A stretch of DNA of 64,000 nt from NCBI RefSeq assembly GCF_004346225.1, contig NZ_SMAJ01000003.1:400069-464068 (forward strand), given 5' to 3'. Source of the stretch: Paralcaligenes ureilyticus (lineage in GTDB: Bacteria; Pseudomonadota; Gammaproteobacteria; Burkholderiales; Burkholderiaceae_B). A program made the position numbers and the translations under genes. Positions 9,853 to 18,409 of this stretch are shown here, piece by piece; the stretch's first letter is position 1, and the number at the start of each line of letters is the position of its first letter. Under the pieces are notes generated by a model. The model worked only from the letters and a program-made list of their open reading frames with translations, was not told where the DNA came from and made no database searches.

Positions 9853-10818
9853 ATGCGTAATACCTTCCTCGAATTTGAACAGCCCTTGGCCGAGCTTGAG
9901 AACAAGATCGAGCAGCTGCGTTTTGTTCAGACTGATTCGGCGGTGGATATCTCCGAAGAAGTGGGACGTTTGCAGCAAAAAAGCCAGACCCTGGCCAAGA
10001 ACATCTATTCCAAGCTTACGCCGTGGCAAACCGCGCTGGTGGCGCGTCACCCCCAGCGGCCTTATACCTTCGACTATGTTCGAGAGATGTTCACCGATTT
10101 TCATGAATTGCATGGCGATCGCATGTATGCCGATGATCTGTCGATTGTCGGGGGGCCGGCGCGTTTCAATGGCACGCCCTGCATGGTGATTGGCCATCAA
10201 AAAGGGCGCGACACCAAAGAGCGTGCGATGCGCAACTTCGGAATGCCCCGCCCGGAGGGCTATCGCAAGGCCTTGCGCCTGATGCGCCTGGCCGAAAAGT
10301 TCCGGCTGCCGGTATTTACCTTTGTCGACACCCCGGGCGCCTATCCTGGCATAGGCGCCGAAGAGCGCGGCCAGTCTCAGGCCATCGGCCATAACCTTTA
10401 TGCCATGGCGGAACTCAAAGTTCCCATTATTTCCACGATTATCGGCGAGGGAGGTTCAGGCGGCGCGCTGGCGATTGCGGTGGGCAATGTGGTCATGATG
10501 CTGCAATATTCGACTTATGCCGTGATTTCGCCCGAAGGCTGCGCCTCGATTCTATGGCGCAGCGCCGACAAGGCGCCGGTTGCCGCCGAGGCTTTGGCCA
10601 TTACTGCGCCGCGCCTGAAAGAGCTGGGCCTGATCGATCGGATCGTCAATGAGCCGGTGGGCGGCGCCCATCGCGATCCCGTCATGATGGCGCGTCAACT
10701 TGGGCGCGCCTTGGCTGATTCGCTGCGCCAGCTGTCGGGTATGTCGGCCGAGCAATTGGTCGATCATCGTCTGCAGCGCTTGATGACCTATGGCCGCTTC
10801 CAGGAGACTCGTGCGTAG
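9853..10818 (+). CDS. accA: Acetyl-CoA carboxylase carboxyltransferase subunit alpha
   Basis: AccA forms the carboxyltransferase with AccD and passes the carboxyl group from biotin to acetyl-CoA, giving malonyl-CoA for fatty-acid synthesis. The 321-residue protein starts [23 protein letters not shown] and has the family hallmarks [53 protein letters not shown] and [13 protein letters not shown]. Length and ends match the family. Upstream in-frame starts from 9643 lie inside the glycosylase gene and were rejected. tilS begins within the last bases of accA. Confidence 0.97.
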   Translation: MRNTFLEFEQPLAELENKIEQLRFVQTDSAVDISEEVGRLQQKSQTLAKNIYSKLTPWQTALVARHPQRPYTFDYVREMFTDFHELHGDRMYADDLSIVGGPARFNGTPCMVIGHQKGRDTKERAMRNFGMPRPEGYRKALRLMRLAEKFRLPVFTFVDTPGAYPGIGAEERGQSQAIGHNLYAMAELKVPIISTIIGEGGSGGALAIAVGNVVMMLQYSTYAVISPEGCASILWRSADKAPVAAEALAITAPRLKELGLIDRIVNEPVGGAHRDPVMMARQLGRALADSLRQLSGMSAEQLVDHRLQRLMTYGRFQETRA

Positions 10819-11824
10819 CATTGATTTGACCGGGTTTGGCTCGACCGCTCTGGTCGACGCTATTGCCCGGTCGATGGCCGGCTTGCCGGCAACGCCTGGC
10901 GCTTTGGGCGTTGGGGTCAGCGGCGGCGCCGATTCGGCTATGCTCGCCGTGCATTGCACTCTGTTTGCCCGCGCGCACGCCATACCACTGCATTTCTTTC
11001 ATGTTCATCACGGGTTGCAATGTGTGGCCGATCAATGGCAGGCACACGTGCACGATCTTGCGTGGCGGCTGGACGTGCCTTGCCACAGCATTATGGCGCA
11101 GGTCGACGTGTCGCAAGGCGACGGCATGGAGTCTGCGGCGCGCGATGCACGCTACGACGCTTTCTCCCAACTTGCGCAGTTAACGGGTGTGAAACATATT
11201 TTTCTTGCCCATCATCGTAATGATCAGGCCGAAACGGTGTTGCTCAGGCTGTTGCGAGGCGCTGGGCCGGGCGGTCTGGCCGCCATGGCCCCGTACTCGA
11301 ATCGTGGGGGTCTGAGCTATCTGCGCCCTTGGCTGGATGTGGGCCGCGCGAGTATTTTGATGCAGGCCAAGCTTTTTTTTGAGCTTAGCGGCTGGCAGGC
11401 GGTGGTCGACCCCAGCAATGCCGACGATCGGTATACACGCGCCGCATTGCGTACGCGCCTGACGCCCGAGCTGGATGCGCGCTGGCCGGGGTGGCAGGGC
11501 AATCTGGTGCGCCATGCCCGTTTGAGCGGCGAGGCACAGCAGATTCTTGATGAGGTGGCGGCCGCCGACTTTGCCTTGCTGGAGCCGGCGGCGGACCGCC
11601 GCAGTTTTTCGCTGGCCGCCTGGCGTCGCCTGTCGCCTCCGCGGCAGGCGCTGGTGCTGCGATACTGGCTGGCCTTGTGCGCCCAGCGCATGCCGACCGA
11701 TGCGCGATTGCAGGATCTGATGCGCCAAATGCGGGGCTTGCATGCGTTGGGGCACGACAGGCAGATGCAAGTCAGGCACGGAACCACGACAATACGTTGC
11801 CGGCTTGGCCGTGTCATGCTGTAG
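10811..11824 (+). CDS. tilS: tRNA(Ile)-lysidine synthase TilS
   Basis: TilS modifies C34 of the CAU-anticodon tRNA-Ile to lysidine using ATP, so that the tRNA reads AUA. The protein has the PP-loop ATPase motif [11 protein letters not shown] near the N-terminus, then [17 protein letters not shown] and [22 protein letters not shown], all typical of TilS. GTG 10811 is chosen because AGGAGA lies at 10802-10807, giving 337 residues. An ATG at 10790 would add seven residues and overlap accA more. The C-terminal part is shorter than in E. coli TilS and ends at a REP unit whose first base lies before the TAG stop. Confidence 0.92.
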   Translation: MRSIDLTGFGSTALVDAIARSMAGLPATPGALGVGVSGGADSAMLAVHCTLFARAHAIPLHFFHVHHGLQCVADQWQAHVHDLAWRLDVPCHSIMAQVDVSQGDGMESAARDARYDAFSQLAQLTGVKHIFLAHHRNDQAETVLLRLLRGAGPGGLAAMAPYSNRGGLSYLRPWLDVGRASILMQAKLFFELSGWQAVVDPSNADDRYTRAALRTRLTPELDARWPGWQGNLVRHARLSGEAQQILDEVAAADFALLEPAADRRSFSLAAWRRLSPPRQALVLRYWLALCAQRMPTDARLQDLMRQMRGLHALGHDRQMQVRHGTTTIRCRLGRVML

Positions 11825-11857
11825 CGGCAGCCTGTAGCGCCACCCCTTGTGGGTGGC
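11821..11857 (+). repeat. GTAG-type REP cluster 1 (one partial, one complete unit)
   Basis: A partial unit GTAGCGGCAGCC (11821-11832) overlaps the tilS stop codon. A full unit follows at 11834-11857, with GTAG followed by the hairpin GCCACCC-CTTGT-GGGTGGC. The stem differs from the common GGCACCC/GGGTGCC form by a paired change on both arms. Confidence 0.85.
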
Positions 11858-11905
11858 ATTCGTCCTTTCGCATTAACGTTATCTTGCCTAGAACCTTCTA
11901 GCCCC

Positions 11906-12135
11906 GCGTCGTGGTCAGTTAAGGTAGTTCGGGCTCTGACGGTCACGGTCATGGCTGCGCCATGACTTCCCGCGCGCAGGGCCGGCTTCGGGGCGGCGTG
12001 CGAACTCGTGGGGCGAATAGCCCACTGGGCTATCCGCAATCGTCCCACTCGAACAGCGCACGCCTTGCATCCCCGAAGCCGGCCCTGCACGCGGCGAGCC
12101 CGAATCGCCCGCCCCACCTTAACCGCCCACGACGC
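11906..12135. repeat. About 230 bp imperfect palindrome between tilS and lysC
   Basis: The segment folds back on itself around 12025. The centre is the near-perfect palindrome ATAGCCCA-C-TGGGCTAT. The outer arms pair GCGTCGTGG (11906-11914) with CCACGACGC (12127-12135). Between these, the blocks AGTTAAGGT, CAGGGCCGGCTTCGGGG and GCGTGCG find inverted partners in the right half. Short interruptions separate the paired blocks. No convincing gene is present. It could be a mobile palindromic unit or a structured RNA. Confidence 0.65.
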
Positions 12136-12149
12136 TCGCGTAGCCGATT

Positions 12150-12279
12150 GTAGCGGCAGCCCTTGTGGCTGCCATCGGCGTTTTAAATACCGCCCCGGTT
12201 TTCAACGCTTTGGCAGGCACAAGGGCTGCCGCCACGTTAGCGACGCGTACGTTTTTGTAGCGGCACCCCTTGTGGGTGC
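12150..12279. repeat. GTAG-type REP cluster 2 (three alternating units)
   Basis: Units at 12150-12173 (+, stem GGCAGCC/GGCTGCC), 12212-12235 (-, one stem mismatch) and 12256-12279 (+, GGCACCC/GGGTGCC). They alternate in orientation, as in REP doublets (REPINs/BIMEs). Confidence 0.85.
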
Positions 12280-12410
12280 CATCGTCACTTAGTCGGCGAC
12301 CCCTGCAGGTATTCCCGAGACACTGACAACATCAAGCTAAGTCTTTGAAAAGACGCTAAAATGATTGACTTTGTCTGTCTCAAGACAGTTTCCTTCATGC
12401 AGAGTAGAAG

Positions 12411-13673
12411 ATGTCCCTGATCGTTCACAAATATGGTGGCACGTCGATGGGCTCGGTTGAGCGCATTCAAAACGTGGCGCGGCGCGTCGCCAAATGGCAC
12501 GCCGCGGGTCACCGGGTGGTAGTGGTGCCCTCGGCCATGTCGGGCGAAACCAATCGCCTGTTGGGCCTGGCCAAAGAAATCAATCCGCAGCCCGATGGGC
12601 GCGAGCTCGATATGCTGGCGTCCACGGGCGAGCAGGCCAGTAGCGCCTTGCTGGCCATGGCTTTGCTGTCGCAGGGCGTGCCGGCGCGCAGCTATACCGG
12701 CTGGCAAGTGCCGGTATTGACCGATTCTTCCTACACCAAGGCGCGTATTCGCTCCATTGACGACACGCGCTTGCTTGCCGATCTGGATCTGGGCCGGGTC
12801 GTGATCGTGACAGGCTTTCAGGGTATGGATGAGGGGGGCAATATCACGACCCTGGGGCGGGGCGGCTCGGATACTTCGGCCGTTGCCGTGGCGGCGGCTA
12901 TCAAAGCCGACGAATGCCTGATATTTACGGATGTTGACGGCGTCTACACCACCGACCCGCGAGTGGTGCCCGAAGCGCGGCGCATGACTGTGGTGTCTTT
13001 CGAAGAAATGCTGGAGATGGCATCGCTGGGCTCCAAGGTGCTGCAAATCCGTTCGGTGGAGTTCGCGGGCAAATATCGCGTTCCTGTGCGTGTTTTGTCG
13101 TCGCTGACCGATCCTTTGTTACCGCTTGAAGAAGAAATGACTTCAGGCACCCTAATTACTTTTGAGGAAGACCAGAAAATGGAAGCCGCTGTCGTATCGG
13201 GCATCGCCTTTAGCCGCGACGAAGCCAAGGTTACTTTGCTGTCGGTCCCCGATATTCCGGGGGTGGCGTATTCAATATTGGGGCCTGTTGCCGCCGCCAA
13301 CATCGACGTCGACATGATTTTGCAGAATCAGTCGGTCAGAGGCACTACCGATTTTTCATTCACCGTTAATCGCAACGATTTTGTGCGTACGCTGGATCTG
13401 CTCAATAACCAGATCGGCCCGGCGGTGGGCGCAGGCGAAATCGTCTCCGACGACAAGGTATGCAAAGTGTCGATTGTGGGCATAGGCATGCGCAGCCACG
13501 TTGGGGTTGCTAGCCTGATGTTCCGCACGCTGTCCGAAGAGGGCATCAATATCCAGATGATCAGCACCAGCGAAATCAAAACGTCGGTGATCATCAACGA
13601 TAAGTATATGGAACTGGCCGTGCGCGCCCTGCACAAGGCCTTTCATCTGGATGAGGACAAGAGCGAGGCGTAA
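12411..13673 (+). CDS. lysC: Aspartate kinase LysC
   Basis: LysC phosphorylates L-aspartate, the first step toward lysine, threonine and methionine. The 420-residue protein starts with the kinase motif LIVHKYGGTSMGS, has FQGMDEGGNITTLGRGGSDTSAVA near residue 140 and FTDVDGVYTTDPRVV near 170. The C-terminal third (about 265-415) forms two ACT domains (GIAFSRDEAKVTLLSVPDIPG, then CKVSIVGIGMRSHVGVA) that bind the feedback inhibitors. Length and domain order match monofunctional betaproteobacterial aspartokinase. It stands alone, between a REP cluster and tRNA-Ser. No lysine-riboswitch-like structure was recognised in the 100-base leader. Confidence 0.96.
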   Translation: MSLIVHKYGGTSMGSVERIQNVARRVAKWHAAGHRVVVVPSAMSGETNRLLGLAKEINPQPDGRELDMLASTGEQASSALLAMALLSQGVPARSYTGWQVPVLTDSSYTKARIRSIDDTRLLADLDLGRVVIVTGFQGMDEGGNITTLGRGGSDTSAVAVAAAIKADECLIFTDVDGVYTTDPRVVPEARRMTVVSFEEMLEMASLGSKVLQIRSVEFAGKYRVPVRVLSSLTDPLLPLEEEMTSGTLITFEEDQKMEAAVVSGIAFSRDEAKVTLLSVPDIPGVAYSILGPVAAANIDVDMILQNQSVRGTTDFSFTVNRNDFVRTLDLLNNQIGPAVGAGEIVSDDKVCKVSIVGIGMRSHVGVASLMFRTLSEEGINIQMISTSEIKTSVIINDKYMELAVRALHKAFHLDEDKSEA

Positions 13674-13718
13674 GGGCAGGGCGCCTCGACATTCCGTGGG
13701 TATCCGAGTCGACATTCC

Positions 13719-13742
13719 GTAGCGGCACCCCTTGTGGGTGCC
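13719..13742 (+). repeat. GTAG-type REP unit (cluster 3)
   Basis: A single full unit with stem GGCACCC/GGGTGCC, just after lysC and immediately before the tRNA-Ser promoter. Confidence 0.85.
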
Positions 13743-13747
13743 ATCGT

Positions 13748-13777
13748 CTGACAAGCGCTTGGTTAGCGTGTTAGAAT
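13748..13777 (+). promoter_or_regulatory. Predicted sigma-70 promoter of tRNA-Ser
   Basis: CTGACA (13748-13753) and TAGAAT (13772-13777) are separated by 18 bases and end 14 bases before the tRNA gene. Confidence 0.55.
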
Positions 13778-13791
13778 CGCAGACTCTTTTC

Positions 13792-13884
13792 GGAGACGTG
13801 GCCGAGTGGTTGAAGGTACTCCCCTGCTAAGGGAGCATGCGGCTTATACCCGCATCGAGGGTTCGAATCCCTCCGTCTCCGCCA
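13792..13884 (+). tRNA. tRNA-Ser (anticodon GCT)
   Basis: Acceptor arms GGAGACG and CGTCTCC pair. The anticodon loop CTGCTAA carries GCT. A long variable arm follows (GCATGCGGCTTATACCCGCATC), as expected for class II tRNA-Ser, then the T-arm GGTTCGAATCC. Discriminator G and an encoded CCA close the gene at 13884. Confidence 0.97.
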
Positions 13885-13918
13885 GTTTAGACTTCAGTAC
13901 CCTGCATTACCAAACACG

Positions 13919-13953
13919 AAACCCGCACAGTTATTCGCTCTGCGGGTTTTTTG
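13919..13953 (+). terminator. Rho-independent terminator after tRNA-Ser
   Basis: AAACCCGCA pairs with TGCGGGTTT across a short loop and is followed by a T run. Confidence 0.85.
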
Positions 13954-14069
13954 TTGTCTATTGCGATAGATAGCGTTACGCAAAATGCTTAAAGTCTAGA
14001 GGAAAACAGAATTCCTTTATTGCGGGGGATGGATTGTTTTTTTCGGGCGATGGACGACAAGACTCGAAT

Positions 14070-14205
14070 GGCACCCACAAGGGGTGCCGCTACAAAAACC
14101 TTGACGCACTACAGAAACCTTGGCGCGTTATAAAAATCTTGGCGCGCGAGACGATATCCATAAAACATGGTCGTGGCTAATGCAGTGACAGCCCTTGTGG
14201 ATGCC
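14070..14205. repeat. GTAG-type REP cluster 4 with three 19-bp tandem repeats
   Basis: A full unit lies at 14070-14093 (-) and a decayed one at 14182-14205 (+, GCAGTGACAGCCC...). Between them, 14090-14146 is three 19-base tandem copies of a CTACARAAACCTTGGCGCG-like unit that starts in the tail of the REP. The rest of 13954-14511 (about 550 bases) holds no convincing gene. Confidence 0.75.
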
Positions 14206-14447
14206 AAAATCGTTACTACGCGATCCCAACATCCGCGAACCTTCTGACGCGCTATGCTGAAATCAGCGATTTCGAAAATGTTCGACCTTAACGCACATTT
14301 ATTCGAAAAAATGAGACGAAATGATCCGATTTTTAGGGTAATTACTGATTGAGGCATTAATTGGGCGATGGAATAATGCTTTTGGGGAGCCTGCCTGCGG
14401 CTTGCTGGGATACATAGATTGTCTTCATCCCTCCTTACTTCTTATAA

Positions 14448-14493
14448 ACACTTTCGGTTTAGCGACGCGTTCGATTAAGCTAGCTGAAAGTGT
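14448..14493. promoter_or_regulatory. Dyad upstream of the peptide-type ABC operon
   Basis: ACACTTTC (14448-14455) and GAAAGTGT (14486-14493) are exact inverted repeats 30 bases apart, ending 18 bases before the first permease. This may be an operator or leader hairpin; the regulator is unknown. Confidence 0.4.
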
Positions 14494-14511
14494 CAAAGAC
14501 GCGAGTAAATC

Positions 14512-15489
14512 ATGAATTCACTAAGTTTTATGTCGCGCCGCGTAATGAGCGGAATCGTCATGATCATTGCGGTCGTGGTGCTCAATTTCCTATTGCTCTC
14601 GGCCGCCCCTGGCGACATTGCCGACGTGCTTGCCGTGCAAGCCGGCGGGTCCACCACCGAGCAAACGGCCGCTATCCGCAAAGAGCTGGGCCTTGATAAA
14701 AGCCTGTTCGCACAACTAAGCACGTACGTCGTCAATGTGGCCAAAGGAAATCTGGGGCAGTCACTTTTTTACAATGACTCCGTCGCACACTTGATCGAGC
14801 AGCGTCTTCCCAACACCCTGATATTAGTGTTGCCTGCGATGTTCATTGCCGTTGTTCTGGGGACTCTGCTTGGAGTCTTATCGGCCCACAAGCCAGGAGG
14901 GCCGCTGAATTTCGGCGTTACGTTCCTGTCCTTGGCCGGGTTCGCGGCGCCGGTATTCTGGAGCGGCATGGTGCTCTTGATCATTTTCGCCTACTGGTTC
15001 CCGATCTTTCCGGCGTCCGGCATGTACAACATCGGAGGGGAGCCCACGGGGCTTGATGCGGTCTGGCAGGTTTCCCATCATCTTGTACTGCCCGTCATCT
15101 CGCTGAGCATGGTGTACCTGGCCCAATACAGTCGCCAGGCGCGGGCGACCATGCTGGATGTGCTGGGGTCCGATTACATACGTACGGCTCGTGCGAAAGG
15201 CCTGCGGGAACGAGCCGTTATCTATAAACACGCGCTGAAAAATGCGGTGCTCCCGGTGGTCACTCTGGCCGGCCTGCAATTCTCTCAGGCGATCGCGGGC
15301 GCTGTTCTGGTTGAAACCGTTTTTAACTGGCCGGGCCTGGGCCGATTGGCATTCGATGCCGTGCTGAATCGCGATTTCCCCTTGATGCTGGGGATACTGC
15401 TGATCTCGGCCGTACTTGTTGTTGTCGTAAATATCTTTGTGGACTGGTTCTACAGCATCCTCGACCCTCGCATCAAACTGGAAGGGTAA
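14512..15489 (+). CDS. Peptide-type ABC importer permease (DppB/OppB family)
   Basis: First inner-membrane subunit of a peptide/nickel-type (family 5) ABC importer. The 325-residue protein has an N-terminal helix (VMSGIVMIIAVVVLNFLLLS), the conserved ELGLDKSLFAQLSTYV region, several later helices and the EAA-loop sequence DYIRTARAKGLRERAVIYKHALKNAVLPV that contacts the ATPase. Length is normal for DppB. The next permease starts five bases after the stop. The ligand is not known. The linked amidohydrolase and metallopeptidase suggest a peptide-like or amide compound. Confidence 0.9.
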   Translation: MNSLSFMSRRVMSGIVMIIAVVVLNFLLLSAAPGDIADVLAVQAGGSTTEQTAAIRKELGLDKSLFAQLSTYVVNVAKGNLGQSLFYNDSVAHLIEQRLPNTLILVLPAMFIAVVLGTLLGVLSAHKPGGPLNFGVTFLSLAGFAAPVFWSGMVLLIIFAYWFPIFPASGMYNIGGEPTGLDAVWQVSHHLVLPVISLSMVYLAQYSRQARATMLDVLGSDYIRTARAKGLRERAVIYKHALKNAVLPVVTLAGLQFSQAIAGAVLVETVFNWPGLGRLAFDAVLNRDFPLMLGILLISAVLVVVVNIFVDWFYSILDPRIKLEG

Positions 15490-15494
15490 AAAAA

Positions 15495-16322
15495 ATGAAT
15501 AGCGGATGGAAACTGTTTCTGGCAAACAAAGGCGCTGTGTTTGGCGCAGTATTACTAATTATCATGGCCTTTGCCGGAGTTTTCGGTGAAAGGCTGTACC
15601 CCGTCAGCGCAACAGATATTGTCGCGGCGCCCATGTCGCCGCCATCGATGGCGTTGCCGCTAGGGGCGGACTATCTGGGCAGAGATGTCTTTGCGGGGCT
15701 CTTGCATGGGGCGGGTACAACACTGGTCATCGGCGTGGCCGCGACACTGGCCACCGTTGTGATTGGGCTTCTTATTGGGGCTATTGCCGGTTTTTTTGGA
15801 AGACGCGTCGATAACGCTTTGATGCGGGTAACCGAATTTTTTCAGGTCCTTCCGCCTATCCTGCTGGCCATGGTTCTGGTTTCGGTTTTCGGCGCCAAAA
15901 TATGGAACGTCATCCTGGTGATTGGCTTGGTCACCTGGCCGCCTCTGGCGAGGTTGACACGGGCCGAATTTCTCAAACTCAAAGAGCGGGAGTTTATTCG
16001 CGCCGAGTACGCGATGGGCTCGAGCAATCTCAATATTATGTTCGGGGTGCTCCTGCCCAATGCCTCGCCGCCCCTTATCGTGGCCACTGCGCTGAATATA
16101 GGCACCGCGATTCTGTTTGAATCCGGCCTGTCCTTCCTGGGCTTGTCCGATCCGGATGTGGCCAGTTGGGGTTACATGATCGGTTCGTCGCGAGACTATA
16201 TTTTTGATGCGTGGTGGTCGGTTATTTTTCCTGGAGTGGCTATTTTCCTGACGGTATTGGCTCTTAGCCTGGTTGGCGATGGCCTCAATGATGCTCTTAA
16301 TCCGAAACTTCGCCAGCGCTAG
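15495..16322 (+). CDS. Peptide-type ABC importer permease (DppC/OppC family)
   Basis: Second permease of the same importer. The 275-residue protein has the N-terminal helix FGAVLLIIMAFAGVFG, the sequence GADYLGRDVFAGLLHGAGTTL typical of OppC/DppC after the first periplasmic loop, five further helices and an EAA loop with REFIRAEYAMGSSNLNIMFGVLLPNASPPLIV. GGLSFLGL-like sequence (ESGLSFLGLSDPDVASWG) near residue 215 is also a DppC signature. The gene is five bases behind the first permease and eight bases ahead of the first ATPase. Confidence 0.9.
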   Translation: MNSGWKLFLANKGAVFGAVLLIIMAFAGVFGERLYPVSATDIVAAPMSPPSMALPLGADYLGRDVFAGLLHGAGTTLVIGVAATLATVVIGLLIGAIAGFFGRRVDNALMRVTEFFQVLPPILLAMVLVSVFGAKIWNVILVIGLVTWPPLARLTRAEFLKLKEREFIRAEYAMGSSNLNIMFGVLLPNASPPLIVATALNIGTAILFESGLSFLGLSDPDVASWGYMIGSSRDYIFDAWWSVIFPGVAIFLTVLALSLVGDGLNDALNPKLRQR

Positions 16323-16330
16323 GGGAAATC

Positions 16331-17353
16331 ATGAGTGAACCGCTACTTGAAATCAAGGATTTGTGCGTTGAGTTCGGCAGTCTGAAAAACCCCGTCCGTG
16401 TGCTCGATCACGTCAATCTTCATCTGGCGCCGGGAGAGATTCTCGGGATCGTAGGCGAATCGGGCTGTGGAAAAAGCATGACGAGCCTTGCCGTCCTGCG
16501 TCTGATTCCTTCCCCACCGGGCCGCATCACAAAAGGCACGATTTCCCTGGAAGGTAAAAACCTTCTCGATTTATCTGAAGAGCAGATGCAGGATGTACGT
16601 GGCAATGACATCGCCATGATTTTCCAGGAGCCGATGACGGCGTTGAATCCTGTCTTTACGATTGGCCAGCAAATCATTGAAACCATCATCAGGCATGAGC
16701 GCATCAGTGCAAAACAGGCTCGTTTAAAGGCTATAGATTTGATTGCCTCGGTCTATATGCCGGAACCCGAACGGCGCCTGGATCAATACCCGCACGAACT
16801 GTCCGGTGGCATGCGTCAACGTGCGATGATCGCGATGGCATTGGCCTGCCATCCCAAAGTGCTTATTGCCGACGAGCCCACCACGGCGCTGGACGTGACC
16901 GTGCAAGCGCAGATTTTTGACCTGCTGTCAGAGCTGCGCGAAAAATTCAATACGGCCATTATTCTGATCACCCACAATATGGGTGCCGTTGCCGAATTGG
17001 CGGATCGGGTCATGGTGATGTATGCCGGCCGAAAAATAGAAGAAGGAACCGTCGACAGGGTTCTCCTGGAGCCCCTCCATCCCTATACGCAAGGCCTGCT
17101 TGATTGTGTCTTGCAAGTGGAGCATGACCCGCGGAAATTTTCGGGATCGAAGTTGCTTTCCGAAATTCCAGGCGTCGTTCCTCCCTTGAGTGAGCTGGGA
17201 AGGGGGTGCGCCTTTGCGCCGCGCTGCAAGTATGTCATGGATAAGTGCCGCACCGATCGGCCTCCCATGATGGGTACGGACAATCGCTTGGCTGCCTGTT
17301 GGTTGAACCTTGAAACGGCTGCGGCGCAATCGGCTTCGGAGAGTCTCGCATGA
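16331..17353 (+). CDS. Peptide-type ABC importer ATPase (DppD/OppD family)
   Basis: Cytoplasmic ATPase of the importer. The 340-residue protein has Walker A GESGCGKSMTS near residue 44, Q-loop FQEPMTALNP, the ABC signature LSGGMRQRAMIA near 157, and Walker B VLIADEPTTALD near 177. The C-terminus holds the oligopeptide_trn_DP Cys cluster (GCAFAPRCKYVMDKC...AACW), which in related proteins binds an iron-sulfur cluster. It overlaps the next ATPase by four bases (ATGA), so the two are translationally coupled. Confidence 0.92.
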   Translation: MSEPLLEIKDLCVEFGSLKNPVRVLDHVNLHLAPGEILGIVGESGCGKSMTSLAVLRLIPSPPGRITKGTISLEGKNLLDLSEEQMQDVRGNDIAMIFQEPMTALNPVFTIGQQIIETIIRHERISAKQARLKAIDLIASVYMPEPERRLDQYPHELSGGMRQRAMIAMALACHPKVLIADEPTTALDVTVQAQIFDLLSELREKFNTAIILITHNMGAVAELADRVMVMYAGRKIEEGTVDRVLLEPLHPYTQGLLDCVLQVEHDPRKFSGSKLLSEIPGVVPPLSELGRGCAFAPRCKYVMDKCRTDRPPMMGTDNRLAACWLNLETAAAQSASESLA

Positions 17354-18372
17354 ACGAATCAGACACGCTACTGGAAGTCCGCGATTTAAAGGTTCACTTC
17401 ACCTTGAAGAAGTCCGGCATGTTTGCGCCGGCGTCGAAGGTGTATGCCGTGGACGGGGTCTCTTTCAATGTGAAACGCGGCAGCGCGTACGGCATTGTCG
17501 GCGAATCGGGTTGCGGGAAATCAACGACCGCATTGGCCTTGGCCCAACTGATTGCCGCGACTGGCGGAGACATCATTCTTAATGGCACGTCATTGGCAGG
17601 TCTTTCGGGGAAAGACCTGAAAGAGGTCCGCAAGGGCCTGCAAATGATTTTTCAGGACCCGTATTCATCTCTTGATCCCCGGCAGCGAGTCGAAGATATC
17701 ATTGCCAAACCCATGCGGCAACTGACCCGCATGACTAAAACCGAGATCGCCAATCGCGTTGATGAACTGATTGCAAAAGTTGGCCTTCGAACCGAACAAA
17801 AAAAATTGTTTCCTCATCAGTTTTCAGGAGGGCAGCGCCAACGTATCGGGATTGCGCGGGCTTTGGCGGTTCATCCCCAGCTTGTCATCTGTGATGAGCC
17901 TGTGTCTGCCCTGGATGTGGCCATTCAGGCCCAGGTTATCAACCTGCTTAAGCAGTTGCAGGAAGATATGGGCTTAACGTATTTGTTCATCTCGCACGAC
18001 TTGGCCGTGGTTCAGCATTTGTGTGATGCGTTAAGCGTTATGTACCTGGGGCGCGTGGTCGAGCAAGGCGAGCGCAAAGAGCTGTTTTCCAGGCCGCTCC
18101 ATCCCTACACTTATGCGCTGCTCACGGCCGATCCCGTCAAGGATCCGACCTTGCGTGGAAAAACCACCCGGCTGCGCCTCGAGGGAGACCCGCCCAGCCC
18201 GTTGAATCCGCCGCCGGGTTGCCATTTTCACACTCGATGCCCCTATGCGCAGGATATTTGCAGAACTGAGTCGCCGCCGCTGCGCGACGTGGGTCAAGGA
18301 CAGCATGTTGCGTGTCACCTGGTGACGATCGTCGATGGCCAGCCGGTTTCGCCCGTTCCCGCGTTCGCGTGA
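17350..18372 (+). CDS. Peptide-type ABC importer ATPase (DppF/OppF family)
   Basis: Second ATPase; the two form the heterodimeric motor of the importer. The 340-residue protein has Walker A GESGCGKSTTA near residue 52, FQDPYSSLDPRQRV, the signature FSGGQRQRIGIARAL and Walker B LVICDEPVSALD. The C-terminal Cys cluster CHFHTRCPYAQDIC is present. FQDPYxSLNPR-like sequence and the short extra loop (KKSGMFAPASKVYAVDGVSF) before Walker A are typical of OppF/DppF. An amidohydrolase gene follows after 37 bases. Confidence 0.92.
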   Translation: MNESDTLLEVRDLKVHFTLKKSGMFAPASKVYAVDGVSFNVKRGSAYGIVGESGCGKSTTALALAQLIAATGGDIILNGTSLAGLSGKDLKEVRKGLQMIFQDPYSSLDPRQRVEDIIAKPMRQLTRMTKTEIANRVDELIAKVGLRTEQKKLFPHQFSGGQRQRIGIARALAVHPQLVICDEPVSALDVAIQAQVINLLKQLQEDMGLTYLFISHDLAVVQHLCDALSVMYLGRVVEQGERKELFSRPLHPYTYALLTADPVKDPTLRGKTTRLRLEGDPPSPLNPPPGCHFHTRCPYAQDICRTESPPLRDVGQGQHVACHLVTIVDGQPVSPVPAFA

Positions 18373-18409
18373 TCCCAGCCCGCATCACCTAATTTAATTG
18401 GAAGACTGT

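Noticed and set aside
12150..12279. A CRISPR-like array
   Set aside because: Units are hairpins in alternating orientation with irregular spacing and no unique equal-length spacers; they are REPs.
12311..12410. A lysine riboswitch before lysC
   Set aside because: The leader is too short and shows only one small stem (CTGTC-TCAA-GACAG).
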